From: Ottowia sp. SB7-C50
Lineage (GTDB): Bacteria; Pseudomonadota; Gammaproteobacteria; Burkholderiales; Burkholderiaceae_C
Length of the DNA: 64,000 nucleotides
Assembly: GCF_033110285.1 (NCBI RefSeq)
Contig: NZ_CP136995.1
Span: 806,001-870,000 of the forward strand
Direction: 5' to 3'
A program made the translations under genes and the position numbers. Below are positions 36,506 to 46,841 of this stretch, piece after piece (position 1 is the first letter of the stretch; each line of letters opens with the position of its first letter). Below the pieces are notes generated by a model. The model ran no database searches. It had not been told where the DNA came from and saw only the letters and a list, made by a program, of their open reading frames with translations.

Positions 36506-37426
36506 TCAGCCCCCCGGATGGAACGGCTTGCCCAGCGACGCCGGCATGTTGACGCGGATCCAGGTGGGATTGCGCGAAATCAGCGCCAGCACCACGATGG
36601 TGGCGATGTAGGGCAGCATGGTAAGGAATTGGCTGGGCACCTGCACGCCCTGGCCTTGCAGGTGGAACTGCAGCATGGTCACGCCGCCGAACAAATAGGC
36701 GCCGAGCAACACGCGCGCCGGCCGCCAGGTGGCGAAGGTGGTCAGCGCCAGCGCGATCCAGCCCTTGCCCGCCACCATGCCTTCGACCCACAGCGGCGTG
36801 TAGATGACCGACAGGTAGGCGCCGGCCAGTCCGCACATGGCGCCGCCGAAGATCACCGCCAGCAGGCGGATCAGCCGCACGTTGTAGCCCAGCGCGTGGG
36901 CCGACTGGGGCGACTCGCCGACCGAGCGCAGCACGAGGCCGCCGCGCGTGCGGTACAGAAACCAGATCAGCCCCGCGGCCAGCAGCATGGCGCCATACAC
37001 CAGCGGATGATGGCGAAACAGCGCGGGCCCGAGGATGGGCACGTCGCCCAGGCCCAGCCAGTTGAACTGCGGCCGCTCGGGCAGCTTGGCCTGCACGTAG
37101 CGGATGCCGACGAAGGCCGAGAAGCCGACGCCGAACAGGCTGAGTGCCAGCCCGGTCGCGTACTGGTTGGTGTTCAGCCAGATCACCAGCCAGCCAAAGA
37201 TGGCCGCCAGCACCGCGCCGGCGGCCATGCCGGCGGCAAAGCCGGCCCAGTCGTTGCCGGTGTTCACCACCGTGGCAAAGCCGGCGATGGCGGCGCACAG
37301 CATGATGCCTTCGGCACCCAGGTTGACGATGCCGGCCTTTTCGTTGATCAGCAGGCCCAGCGCGGCCAGCGCCAGCACGGTGCCGGCGTTGAGCGTGGCG
37401 GCCAGGAGCAGGGCGTAGGCGTCCAT
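36506..37426 (-). CDS. ABC transporter permease (purine/nucleoside type), second
   Basis: A 306-residue membrane protein with eight to nine hydrophobic helices. It carries the family stretch LLINEKAGIVNLGAEGIMLCAA and EAA-like LRSVGESPQSAHALGYNV. It belongs to the RbsC/YufQ side of branched permeases that pair with BMP-type binding proteins. Its ATG overlaps the stop of the first permease by one base, so the two are coupled and likely form a heterodimer. The stop lies 57 bp before the binding-protein gene. Confidence 0.92.
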   Translation of the reverse strand: MDAYALLLAATLNAGTVLALAALGLLINEKAGIVNLGAEGIMLCAAIAGFATVVNTGNDWAGFAAGMAAGAVLAAIFGWLVIWLNTNQYATGLALSLFGVGFSAFVGIRYVQAKLPERPQFNWLGLGDVPILGPALFRHHPLVYGAMLLAAGLIWFLYRTRGGLVLRSVGESPQSAHALGYNVRLIRLLAVIFGGAMCGLAGAYLSVIYTPLWVEGMVAGKGWIALALTTFATWRPARVLLGAYLFGGVTMLQFHLQGQGVQVPSQFLTMLPYIATIVVLALISRNPTWIRVNMPASLGKPFHPGG

Positions 37427-38487
37427 CAGCGGCCCCTTCCCATGCGGATGCGGTAATTCACCAAGGTGTCGCACGCCAGCAGCGTGAACAGCAGCAGCCC
37501 CTGGAACACGCCCGTCAGCGACTTGGGCAGGCCCAGGCGCGACTGCGCCAGTTCGCCGCCGATGTAGAACATGCTCATCAGAATGGCCGCCAGCACCATG
37601 CCGAACGGGTGCAGCCGCCCGACGAAGGCGACGATGATGGCGGCGAAGCCGTAGCCGGCCGGCACGTAAGGGGTCAGTTGGCCGATGGGCCCGGCGACTT
37701 CCAGCGCGCCGGCCAGGCCCGCCGTGCCGCCCGAGATCAGCAGCGCCGTCCACAGCGCGCGGCGCGACGAAAAGCCGGCATAGCGCGCCGCCGCCGGTGC
37801 CAGCCCGCCCACCTGCTGCGCAAAGCCGCCCCGGGTGCGAAACAAGAACACCCACAGCAGCGCCGCCCCCGCCAGCGCGATCAGCGCGCCGACGTTCACG
37901 CGCGAGCCCGTCATCAGTTTGGGGATCTGCGTGACGGCCTCAAAGGTGCGCGTCTGCGGAAAGTTGTAGCCCGCCGGGTCTTTCCACGGCCCATAGACCA
38001 GGTAGCCCAGCAACTGGATGGCCACGTACACCAGCATCAGGCTGACCAGAATTTCACCCGCGTTGAACCGGTCGCGCAGAAACGCCGTGATGGCCGCCCA
38101 CAGCATGCCGCCCAGCACGCCGGCCAGCAGCACGGCAAAGACGATCCAGCGCCCGGTGTCCTTGCCGGCCAGCAGCGCCACGCCGCCGGCCGCAATGGCG
38201 CCGATGACGAACTGGCCTTCGGCGCCGATGTTCCACACGTTGGAGCGAAAGCACACCGCCAGCCCCAGTGCGATCAGCAGCAGCGGCGTTGCCTTCACGC
38301 CCAGTTCGCCCAGCGCGTAGGCCGACTTGACCGGCTCCCAGAAGAACACCTGCAGCCCGCGCACCGGGTCCTTGCCCATGGCGCTGAACAGGATGACGCC
38401 GATGACCACCGTGATGGCCAGCGCCAGCAGCGGCGAGCCCCAGGTCCAGGCGCGCGACGGGGCGGGGCGGGGTTCAAGGCGCAGCAT
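37426..38487 (-). CDS. ABC transporter permease (purine/nucleoside type), first
   Basis: A 353-residue membrane protein with nine to ten helices. The conserved block is CFRSNVWNIGAEGQFVIGAIAAGG, and the cytoplasmic coupling segment is FAQQVGGLAPAAARYAGFSSRR. Its start overlaps the end of the ATPase gene by 14 bp. It is the YufP-type partner of the second permease and should form the membrane channel with it. Confidence 0.92.
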   Translation of the reverse strand: MLRLEPRPAPSRAWTWGSPLLALAITVVIGVILFSAMGKDPVRGLQVFFWEPVKSAYALGELGVKATPLLLIALGLAVCFRSNVWNIGAEGQFVIGAIAAGGVALLAGKDTGRWIVFAVLLAGVLGGMLWAAITAFLRDRFNAGEILVSLMLVYVAIQLLGYLVYGPWKDPAGYNFPQTRTFEAVTQIPKLMTGSRVNVGALIALAGAALLWVFLFRTRGGFAQQVGGLAPAAARYAGFSSRRALWTALLISGGTAGLAGALEVAGPIGQLTPYVPAGYGFAAIIVAFVGRLHPFGMVLAAILMSMFYIGGELAQSRLGLPKSLTGVFQGLLLFTLLACDTLVNYRIRMGRGR

Positions 38488-40018
38488 GCGTGGCCTCCAT
38501 GTGCTGCAGGTGCTGCTGCACGTCGCCGTGCCACAGCCCGCTCATCCATTCGCCAATGCGCTCCACCGTGGCGTGCTTGCGGTGCACCGAAGGAGACAGA
38601 TGCCCCTTGGCAATGACGTGCAGGCGGTCGCAGATCTCGAACAGTTCGTCCAGCTCTTCGCTGACCACCAGCACCGCGCAGCCGGCATCGCGCAGCGCCA
38701 GGATTTCGCCGCGGATCTGCGCCGCGGCACCCACGTCCACGCCCCAGGTCGGCTGCGACACGATCAGCAGCGTCGGCTTGGCGTCGATCTCGCGCCCCAT
38801 GATGAACTTCTGCAGGTTGCCGCCCGACAGCGAACGCGCCGGCGCGTTCGGCCCCGCCGCTTTCACCTTGAAGCGGTCGATGATGCCCACCGCCTGCTCG
38901 CGCAACTGGCCGGTGCGCAGCCAGCCCAGCGTGCCGACGGCCTCGCGCCGCGTCAGCAGCAGGTTGTGCGCCAGGCCCAGCTCGGGCACGGCGCCGCGGC
39001 CCAGCCGCTCTTCCGGCACAAAGTGCAGGCCCAGGGCGCGCCGGCGCCCCGGCGGCAGCTTGCCCGCGGGCTGGCCGGCGATCACGATCGACCCGGCAGC
39101 CGCGCGCTGGTCTTCGCCCGACAGCGCAAACAGCAGTTCTCGCTGCCCATTGCCCGACACGCCGGCAATGCCCACCACCTCGCCCGCGCGCACCTCCATC
39201 GACACGTCGACCAGGTCGACACCGAAGGGCGATTCGCGCGGCAGGTCCATCGCGTCCACGCGCAGCACCACGTCGCCGGGGCTGCGGTCGCGGTAGGCCA
39301 GCGCGGGCGGCTCGGCGCCGATCATCATGCGGCTGAGCGAGGCATTGCTTTCCTGCCGCGGATCGCAGGTGCCCGTCACGCGGCCGCCGCGCATCACCGT
39401 GCAGGCGGTGCACAGCGCGCGAATTTCGTGCAGCTTGTGGCTGATGTAGAGGATGCTGCAGCCTTCGGCCGCCAGCTGGCGCAGCGTGACGAACAGCTTG
39501 TCGACCGCCTGCGGCGTCAGCACCGAGGTCGGTTCGTCCAGGATCAGCAGGCGCGGCTGCGTCAGCAGCGCGCGGATGATTTCCACCCGCTGCATCTCGC
39601 CCACGCCCAGGGTGTGCACGGGCCGCCCGGGGTCCACGTCCAGCCCGTAGGCGCTGGCCACTTCGACAATGCGCCGCGTGACTTCGGGCAGCGCCAGCGA
39701 CTTGTCGAGCCCCAGCCACACGTTCTCGGCCACGCTCAGCGTCTCGAACAGGCTGAAGTGCTGGAACACCATCGCGATGCCGAGCTGCCGCGCCTCCTGC
39801 GGGTTGCGGATGTGCATCGGCTGGCCGTCGAAGCGCACCTCGCCGGCGTCGGGCTTGACGGCGCCGTAGATGATCTTCATCAGCGTGCTTTTGCCGGCGC
39901 CGTTTTCACCCAGCACGGCGTGGATTTCGCCCGGCTGCACGGTGAGCGAGACCCCGTCATTGGCGACGACGCCCGGATAGCGTTTGGTGATGCCGGAAAG
40001 TTGCAGGCGGGCGGTCAT
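38474..40018 (-). CDS. ABC transporter ATPase with two nucleotide-binding domains (purine/nucleoside type)
   Basis: A 514-residue protein. The first ATPase domain has Walker A GENGAGKST, a signature-like HTLGVGEMQRVEI and Walker B LLILDEPTSVLT. The second (from about residue 255) has a changed P-loop (GVSGNGQREL, without the Lys), signature LSGGNLQK and LLIVSQPTWGVD. One normal and one altered site is usual for RbsA/YufO-type transporters. It lies 110 bp downstream of the deaminase gene and directly before the permease, so purine uptake and deamination are probably co-expressed. Confidence 0.93.
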   Translation of the reverse strand: MTARLQLSGITKRYPGVVANDGVSLTVQPGEIHAVLGENGAGKSTLMKIIYGAVKPDAGEVRFDGQPMHIRNPQEARQLGIAMVFQHFSLFETLSVAENVWLGLDKSLALPEVTRRIVEVASAYGLDVDPGRPVHTLGVGEMQRVEIIRALLTQPRLLILDEPTSVLTPQAVDKLFVTLRQLAAEGCSILYISHKLHEIRALCTACTVMRGGRVTGTCDPRQESNASLSRMMIGAEPPALAYRDRSPGDVVLRVDAMDLPRESPFGVDLVDVSMEVRAGEVVGIAGVSGNGQRELLFALSGEDQRAAAGSIVIAGQPAGKLPPGRRRALGLHFVPEERLGRGAVPELGLAHNLLLTRREAVGTLGWLRTGQLREQAVGIIDRFKVKAAGPNAPARSLSGGNLQKFIMGREIDAKPTLLIVSQPTWGVDVGAAAQIRGEILALRDAGCAVLVVSEELDELFEICDRLHVIAKGHLSPSVHRKHATVERIGEWMSGLWHGDVQQHLQHMEATHAAP

Positions 40019-40128
40019 GTCGGGCCGTGGGTCGATGTGGTGCGCGCGCGGGCAGCTATGGAATGTGTAGTGTCGGGGCGGTCCGGTGTGGCGGTGCCGT
40101 TACGCAATGTATCACCGGCGCGAGGGTT

Positions 40129-40605
40129 TCAGTCGGGTCCGCCCGCCGCGTCGCGCAGCACGGCCAGCGCCTCGTCGGCCAGCACCCCGCCTGTCACCGC
40201 CACCGGCGGTGCGGCGGCGCCCAGCAGGTCGGCCGCGCGCGCCGGCAGCAGCGGGCCGCCCAGCAGCGCTGCCATGTCGGGCTGCGCGGCGGCGTACACC
40301 ACGCGGCCCACGCCTGCCCAGAACAGGGCGCCGGCGCACATGGCGCAAGGTTCGCCACTGGCAAACACGGTGGCGCCGTGCAGCGCCGCGGCGCCCAGCT
40401 GATCGGTGGCTCGGCGCACCAGCACCATCTCGGCGTGCGCGGTGCAGTCGTTGGTACTCACCTGCCGGTTGCGCTCGGTCAGCAGCACCTGTCCGCTGGG
40501 CGACAGCAGCGTGGCGCCGTAAGGCATGTCGCCTGCAGCCAGCGCCTGGCGCGAGGCCTCGATGGCAAGACGCATGGCGGCGGTGTCGGTGTCAAAGTGC
40601 GGCAT
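40129..40605 (-). CDS. Purine deaminase of the CMP/dCMP deaminase fold, guanine deaminase-like
   Basis: A 158-residue zinc deaminase. The zinc site is HAEMVLVRRA (His ligand and catalytic Glu) and PCAMCAGALFWAG (two Cys ligands). It is like the tRNA deaminase TadA and the GuaD-type guanine deaminases. Next to a purine transporter and divergent from xanthine dehydrogenase genes, guanine to xanthine is the most sensible reaction, but adenine or cytosine-type substrates cannot be excluded. The start at 40605 (MPHFDTD) removes 13 residues. Confidence 0.85.
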   Translation of the reverse strand: MPHFDTDTAAMRLAIEASRQALAAGDMPYGATLLSPSGQVLLTERNRQVSTNDCTAHAEMVLVRRATDQLGAAALHGATVFASGEPCAMCAGALFWAGVGRVVYAAAQPDMAALLGGPLLPARAADLLGAAAPPVAVTGGVLADEALAVLRDAAGGPD

Positions 40606-40715
40606 CTTCAACCCTGGGTGGTGGAAAGGCCAAGCGTAGCCCACATCCCTGCGCGCCGCGCAGGTTCAGGCGCGCCCACGCCGCAGGCGCCGGTTTTCGC
40701 GCGATACTGCCGCGC

Positions 40716-42190
<1,475 letters not shown>

Positions 42191-42194
<4 letters not shown>

Positions 42195-42355
42195 CCACCC
42201 ACCGACCCATGCCGCTGCCGGGCCAGGAGCCGCCCGTGCGCGACCCCGACCCGTTTGCGCCGCCCGCGCCCGCCGAAGACCCGGGCGCCCCGCCGCTGCC
42301 GCGCCGCGACCCGGGCGACGCGCCACCCGTGCAAGACCCCGAGCCCACGCCATGA
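42191..42355 (+). CDS. Proline-rich micro-ORF between xdhA and xdhB (54 aa)
   Basis: A 54-codon ORF whose ATG overlaps the xdhA stop (ATGA at 42191-42194) and whose TGA overlaps the xdhB ATG (42352-42355). It encodes an acidic, proline-rich (about 40 percent) peptide with repeated PPxxDP units and no cysteine, signal or membrane helix. The exact double coupling argues it is translated, even if only to pass ribosomes from xdhA to xdhB. I do not recognise a family. Confidence 0.62.
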
Positions 42356-44799
42356 GCGATTCGCCGTTTCACAGCGCCCCGTATGCCGCCCGGTCGGCGG
42401 ACGCGCCGGTCAGCCGCGACGCTGGCAGCAGCGGCGTGCCGTCCAGCGCGCCCGAGGACGTGGGCGCGCGCGCGGGACCGGCCGCGCCCGCGGCGCCGGC
42501 CGTGGGCGACGCGCCGAGCTGCGGCACGTCGCCCCCGCACGAAAGCGCGCGCGCGCAGGTGCAGGGCCTGGCGCCCTATGTGGACGATGTGCCGGAGCCG
42601 CGCGGCACGCTGCACGCCGCGCCCATCCTGTCGCCCGTGGCGCACGGCCGGCTGTTGGGTATGGATGCGTCGGATGCGCTGGCTCGGCCTGGGGTTCGCG
42701 CTATTGTTTTGGCAGCAGACATTCCGGGCGACCCGGTGCTGGCCACCTTCGTGCACGACGAGGCCATCTTTGCGCGCGACGTCGTGCAGCACGTCGGCCA
42801 GGTCGTGGGGCTGATCGTGGCCGACACGGTGCAGGCCGCGCGCCACGCGGCGCGCGCGGTCAAGCTCGACATCGCCCCACTGCCCGCGGTGCTGACCATC
42901 GAGCAGGCCATGGCCGTGCAAAGCTTCGTGCTGCCGCCCGTCACGGTGGCGCGCGGCGATGCGCCGGCCGCGCTGGCGCAGTCCGCGCATCGGCTGCAAG
43001 GGCGCTTCGCCGTCGGCGGGCAGGAGCACTTCTATCTGGAAGGGCAGATCGCCCTGGCCGTGCCGCGCGAACAGGACCAGTGGCACATCCTCAGCAGCAC
43101 GCAGCACCCCGGCGAAGTGCAGCACTGGGTGGCGCATGCGCTCGGCATCGACAACCACCGGGTCAGCGTCGAATGCCGGCGCATGGGCGGCGGCTTTGGC
43201 GGCAAGGAGACGCAGGCCGGTCACATGGCGGTATGGGCGGCGCTGGCCGCGCGCAAGACGGGCGCGCCGGTCAAGCTGCGGCTCGACCGCGACGACGACT
43301 TCATGATCACCGGCAAGCGGCACCCGTTCGCCTACGACTACGACGTCGGTTTTGACGACCAGGGCCGCATCACCGGCCTGGCGCTGGACATGATGGCCAA
43401 CTGCGGCTTCAGCGCCGACCTGAGCGGGCCGGTGGCCGACCGCGCGGTGTTCCACGCCGACAACGCCTACTACCTGGGCGACGTAGTGATCCGCAGCTTC
43501 CGCTGCAAGACCAATCTGCAAAGCCACACGGCGTTTCGCGGCTTCGGCGGGCCGCAGGGCGTGATCGCCATCGAGACCATCCTGGGCGACATCGCGCGCA
43601 CGCTGGGCAAGGACGCGCTGGACGTGCGCTTGGCCAACCTGTACGGCCCGCGCGGCGCCACCGAGCGCTGCACCACGCATTACCAGATGCGGGTGGACGA
43701 CAACATCCTGCACGAGCTGCTACCAGAATTGGAGCGCTTGGCCAAGTACCGGCAGCGCCAGCAGGCCATCGATGCCTGGAACGCCCGCCAGCCGCACCTC
43801 AAGCGCGGCATGGCCATCACGCCGGTCAAGTTCGGCATCAGCTTCACCGCCACGCTGTTCAACCAGGCCGGCGCGCTGGTGCACGTCTACACCGACGGCA
43901 GCGTGCAGGTGAACCACGGCGGCACCGAAATGGGCCAGGGCCTGCACACCAAGGTGGCGCAGGTGGTGGCCGACGAACTGGGCGTGCCCCTGGCGCGCGT
44001 GCTGGTCACCGCCAGTGCCACCGACAAGGTACCCAACGCCAGCGCCACCGCGGCATCGAGCGGCACCGACCTGAACGGCAAGGCCGCACAAGCCGCCGCG
44101 CGCACCGTGCGCGACAACCTGGCCGCCTTCGTCTGCGGGCTGGATGGCTGCGGCGCAGGCGCGGTCGAATTCCGCGGCGGAAAGATCGTCACGCCCAAGG
44201 CCGAACGCGCCTTTGCCGACGTGGTGAAAGCCGCCTATGCCAACCGCATCCAGCTGTGGAGCGACGGCTTCTACCGCACGCCCAAGATTCACTACGACAA
44301 GACCACGCTCACCGGCCGGCCGTTCTTCTACTTTGCCTATGGCGCCGCTTGCAGCGAAGTCGCCATCGACACGCTGACGGGCGAATACCGCGTGCTGGCC
44401 GTGGACATCCTGCACGACGTCGGCCGCAGCATCAACCCGGCCATCGACGTCGGCCAGATCGAAGGCGGCTTTGTGCAGGGCGCGGGCTGGCTGACAACCG
44501 AAGAACTGGTCTGGAACGAGCAGGGCGCGCTGACCACCAAGGCGCCCAGCACGTACAAGATCCCCGCCGCCGGCGACGTGCCGCCGCACTTTGCCGTGCA
44601 CCTGTGGCCCGAAGCCAACGCCGAAGACACCGTGTTCCGCAGCAAGGCCTTGGGCGAGCCGCCCTTCATGCTCGCCATCAGCGTCTGGGAAGCCATGCGC
44701 CAGGCCGTGGCCGCCGCCCGCGCCGACGGCAAGCCGGTGCAGATGGACGCCCCGGCCACGCCGGAACGCGTGCTGCGCGCGGTCAGCGGCGCCTGGTGA
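42352..44799 (+). CDS. xdhB: Xanthine dehydrogenase large subunit (molybdopterin-binding)
   Basis: An 815-residue molybdenum hydroxylase subunit that oxidises hypoxanthine and xanthine to urate. It has the substrate-domain motif GGGFGGKETQAGH, FRGFGGPQG, EMGQGLHTK and the C-terminal LGEPPFMLAISVWEA with the catalytic Glu. The first 60 or so residues are Ala/Pro/Ser-rich and outside the family core, which begins near AQVQGLAPYVDDVPEP. The start at 42352 overlaps the micro-ORF stop. No xdhC insertion factor gene follows; it must lie elsewhere. Confidence 0.95.
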   Translation: MSDSPFHSAPYAARSADAPVSRDAGSSGVPSSAPEDVGARAGPAAPAAPAVGDAPSCGTSPPHESARAQVQGLAPYVDDVPEPRGTLHAAPILSPVAHGRLLGMDASDALARPGVRAIVLAADIPGDPVLATFVHDEAIFARDVVQHVGQVVGLIVADTVQAARHAARAVKLDIAPLPAVLTIEQAMAVQSFVLPPVTVARGDAPAALAQSAHRLQGRFAVGGQEHFYLEGQIALAVPREQDQWHILSSTQHPGEVQHWVAHALGIDNHRVSVECRRMGGGFGGKETQAGHMAVWAALAARKTGAPVKLRLDRDDDFMITGKRHPFAYDYDVGFDDQGRITGLALDMMANCGFSADLSGPVADRAVFHADNAYYLGDVVIRSFRCKTNLQSHTAFRGFGGPQGVIAIETILGDIARTLGKDALDVRLANLYGPRGATERCTTHYQMRVDDNILHELLPELERLAKYRQRQQAIDAWNARQPHLKRGMAITPVKFGISFTATLFNQAGALVHVYTDGSVQVNHGGTEMGQGLHTKVAQVVADELGVPLARVLVTASATDKVPNASATAASSGTDLNGKAAQAAARTVRDNLAAFVCGLDGCGAGAVEFRGGKIVTPKAERAFADVVKAAYANRIQLWSDGFYRTPKIHYDKTTLTGRPFFYFAYGAACSEVAIDTLTGEYRVLAVDILHDVGRSINPAIDVGQIEGGFVQGAGWLTTEELVWNEQGALTTKAPSTYKIPAAGDVPPHFAVHLWPEANAEDTVFRSKALGEPPFMLAISVWEAMRQAVAAARADGKPVQMDAPATPERVLRAVSGAW

Positions 44800-44805
44800 T
44801 CAGAC

Positions 44806-44844
44806 AAAAAAAGGCCCTGAGCGGCGCATCGCCGTTCAGGGCCT
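44806..44844 (-). terminator. Terminator between xdhB and tRNA-Met
   Basis: AAGGCCCTGA...TCAGGGCCTT forms a long stem with an inner GCGGC/GCCGT part (44811-44844). On the minus strand it ends in TTTTTTT (plus A-run 44806-44812), so it mainly serves the tRNA transcript; it may also stop xdhB transcripts. Confidence 0.8.
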
Positions 44845-44850
44845 TCGGTA

Positions 44851-44927
44851 TGGTGGTGGTAGGTGGAATCGAACCACCGACCTTGGGGTTATGAATCCCA
44901 CGCTCTAACCGACTGAGCTATACCACC
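44851..44927 (-). tRNA. tRNA-Met (anticodon CAT)
   Basis: A 77-nt cloverleaf on the minus strand: acceptor GGTGGTA pairs with TACCACC, D arm GCTCAGTCGGTTAGAGC, anticodon loop TTCATAA (CAT at plus 44891-44893), T arm GGTGGTTCGATTCCACC, and CCA encoded at the 3' end. Position 1 pairs with 72 (G-C), so it is not the initiator. tRNA-Ile with modified CAT cannot be fully excluded by reading, but elongator Met is more likely. Confidence 0.93.
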
Positions 44928-44982
44928 GACAACCGCGCATTATAGGCCAATCGCGGCGACCGGCGGTGCGGTTTTTTTGCCT

Positions 44983-45762
44983 TTACTGGTTCTTGAACAC
45001 CGCCGCGCGCTTGTTGACGAAGGCGTCCATGCCTTCCTTCTGGTCGGCGGTGGCGAACAGCGCGTGGAACAGGCGGCGCTCGAACATCACGCCGTCGGCC
45101 AGCGTGCCTTCAAAGGCCTTGTTGACGCATTCCTTGGCCGCCATCACGGCCATGCGGCCATAGCCGCTGATCATCAGCGCGGCGCCCAGCGCTTCGTCCA
45201 TCAGCTTGTCGAGCGGCACCACGCGGCTGACCAGGCCGGCGCGCTCGGCCTCGGTGGCGTCCATCATGCGGCCCGTCAGGGCCAGGTCCATGGCCTTGGA
45301 TTTGCCCACCGCACGCGGCAGGCGCTGCGTGCCGCCGGCCCCGGGGATGATGCCCAGCTTGATCTCCGGCTGGCCGAATTTGGCGTTGTCGGCGGCAATG
45401 ATGAAGTCGCACATCATCGCCAGCTCGCAGCCGCCGCCCAGCGCAAAGCCGCTGACGGCGGCAATCACCGGTTTGCGGATGCTGCGGATGGTTTCCCAGT
45501 CGCGCGTGATGTAGTCATCGCGGTAGACGTCGGCGAAGGTGTAGGTCGCCATGGCACCGATGTCGGCACCGGCGGCAAAGGCTTTTTCGTTGCCGGTGAT
45601 GATGATGCAGCCGATGGCGTCGTCGGCGTCGAAGGCCTTCAACGCCTGGCCCAGTTCCACCATCAGCGCCGGGCTGAGGGCGTTGAGCTGCTTGGGCCGG
45701 TTGAGCGTGATGACGCCGACCTTGTCGCCCTCGGTGCGGGTGGTGATGAATTCATAGGCCAT
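44983..45762 (-). CDS. Enoyl-CoA hydratase (probably phenylacetate or beta-oxidation type)
   Basis: A crotonase-fold enzyme of 259 residues. The oxyanion-hole segment is [10 protein letters not shown], and the two catalytic Glu lie in [13 protein letters not shown] and [19 protein letters not shown]. It hydrates 2-enoyl-CoA to 3-hydroxyacyl-CoA. It is divergent from paaG with a shared palindrome between them, so it could be the PaaF step of the phenylacetate pathway; sequence alone fits general short-chain enoyl-CoA hydratase equally well. The start at 45762 follows AAGGAG. Confidence 0.92.
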   Translation of the reverse strand: MAYEFITTRTEGDKVGVITLNRPKQLNALSPALMVELGQALKAFDADDAIGCIIITGNEKAFAAGADIGAMATYTFADVYRDDYITRDWETIRSIRKPVIAAVSGFALGGGCELAMMCDFIIAADNAKFGQPEIKLGIIPGAGGTQRLPRAVGKSKAMDLALTGRMMDATEAERAGLVSRVVPLDKLMDEALGAALMISGYGRMAVMAAKECVNKAFEGTLADGVMFERRLFHALFATADQKEGMDAFVNKRAAVFKNQ

Positions 45763-45829
45763 GGGGTTCTCCTTGTGTGATGAATGCGCTTTCGCTGGCA
45801 CTATAACCAGCCGGCACGACGCGACGAAG

Positions 45830-45853
45830 TTAACCGACCGTCGGGTCGGTTAA
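45830..45853. promoter_or_regulatory. TetR/PaaR-type palindromic operator between ech and paaG
   Basis: TTAACCGACC (45830-45839), four bases, then GGTCGGTTAA (45844-45853) form a perfect 10+10 bp inverted repeat. It is 33 bp before the paaG ATG and 68 bp before the divergent hydratase ATG. The ACCGACC/GGTCGGT form resembles operators of TetR-family repressors of paa genes. No regulator gene is adjacent. Confidence 0.72.
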
Positions 45854-45885
45854 TGGTAAATTGCCGCTTGAGGAGACAAGAAACC

Positions 45886-46704
45886 ATGAACACCCCCGCA
45901 CCCGGCGCTGCCGCCGAGCCTGCTGTCCTGTTCGCGCGTGAAGGCGCCACCGCCGTCCTGACGCTGAACCGTCCCGCTTCGCTGAACAGCTTCACGCGCC
46001 AGATGCACCACGACCTGTGGGCCGCGCTCGATCAGGTCGAAGCCGACAAGTCCATCCGCGCGCTGGTGCTGACGGGCGCGGGCCGCGCCTTCTGCGCCGG
46101 TGCCGATCTGTCCGAATTCGACTTCGCTGCCGGCGACGACATCATGTTCCGCGCCGATCCCGGCCCGGTGATCGACCAGGCCTTCAACCCGACCACGCGC
46201 CGCCTGATGGCCGTGCGCGTGCCCACGGTGTGCGCCGTCAACGGCGTGGCGGCGGGCGCCGGCGCGTCGGTGGCCATGGCGTGCGACATCGCCATCGCCG
46301 CGCCGGGCGCCAGCTTCATCCAGGCCTTCAGCAAGATCGGCCTGGTGCCCGACTCCGGCGGCACCTGGCTGCTGCCGCAGCGCGTGGGCCTGGCGCGCGC
46401 CATGGCGCTGTGCATGACGGGCGACAAGCTCGGCGCTGCCGACGCCAAGGCCATGGGCATGATCTGGGACGTGGCCGACGACGCGGTTGCCGCCGCCAAA
46501 GCGATGGCCGAGCGTCTGGCCGCCATGCCGACCAAGGCGCTGGTCGCCACGCGCGCGCTGCTGCGCGGCGCGCACACCCACAGCCTGGACGAGCAGCTCG
46601 ACCTGGAGCGCGACGTGCAATCGCGCCTGGGCTTCACGCACGACTACATCGAAGGCGTCACCGCCTTTCTGCAAAAGCGCCCCGCGCAGTTCAAGGGCGA
46701 ATGA
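45886..46704 (+). CDS. paaG: 2-(1,2-epoxy-1,2-dihydrophenyl)acetyl-CoA isomerase
   Basis: PaaG converts the ring epoxide of phenylacetyl-CoA to the oxepin form. The 272-residue crotonase-fold protein shows GRAFCAGADLSEF, VNGVAAGAGASVAMACDIAIA, AFSKIGLVPDSGGTWLLPQRVG and DLERDVQSRLGFTHDYIEGVTAFLQKR, which closely follow known PaaG. The ATG at 45886 has GGAGA upstream and the frame before it is not family-like. It is the first gene of paaG-paaI-paaK, although an R2 repeat separates it from paaI. Confidence 0.93.
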   Translation: MNTPAPGAAAEPAVLFAREGATAVLTLNRPASLNSFTRQMHHDLWAALDQVEADKSIRALVLTGAGRAFCAGADLSEFDFAAGDDIMFRADPGPVIDQAFNPTTRRLMAVRVPTVCAVNGVAAGAGASVAMACDIAIAAPGASFIQAFSKIGLVPDSGGTWLLPQRVGLARAMALCMTGDKLGAADAKAMGMIWDVADDAVAAAKAMAERLAAMPTKALVATRALLRGAHTHSLDEQLDLERDVQSRLGFTHDYIEGVTAFLQKRPAQFKGE

Positions 46705-46714
46705 TCCATGAAGC

Positions 46715-46824
46715 ACCCCCCTGAGTCGCCTTCGGCGCCTTCCCCCTCCAGGGGGACAACGCGGGTGGCCGGGCCAAGCCCGCTCCACCGCGTTCGCTGG
46801 CATGGCCTGCTCCGCGGCCGTCTG
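46715..46824. repeat. R2-type dispersed repeat, copy 2
   Basis: CCCCCCTGAGTCGCC...GGCGCC, a CCCCCTCC/AGGGGG hairpin, GGGCCAAGCCCGCTCC, and TGGCCTGCTCCGCGGCCGTCTG. It starts about 10 bp after the paaG stop and ends 18 bp before paaI, so it lies inside a presumed operon. Confidence 0.75.
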
Positions 46825-46841
46825 TTTTTTGGGGTGCTGAC

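Noticed and set aside
40086..40715. N-terminal extension of xdhA by 210 residues in the open frame
   Set aside because: The extra part is antisense to the deaminase gene, arginine/alanine-rich and absent from the XdhA family, whose start is at 40716.
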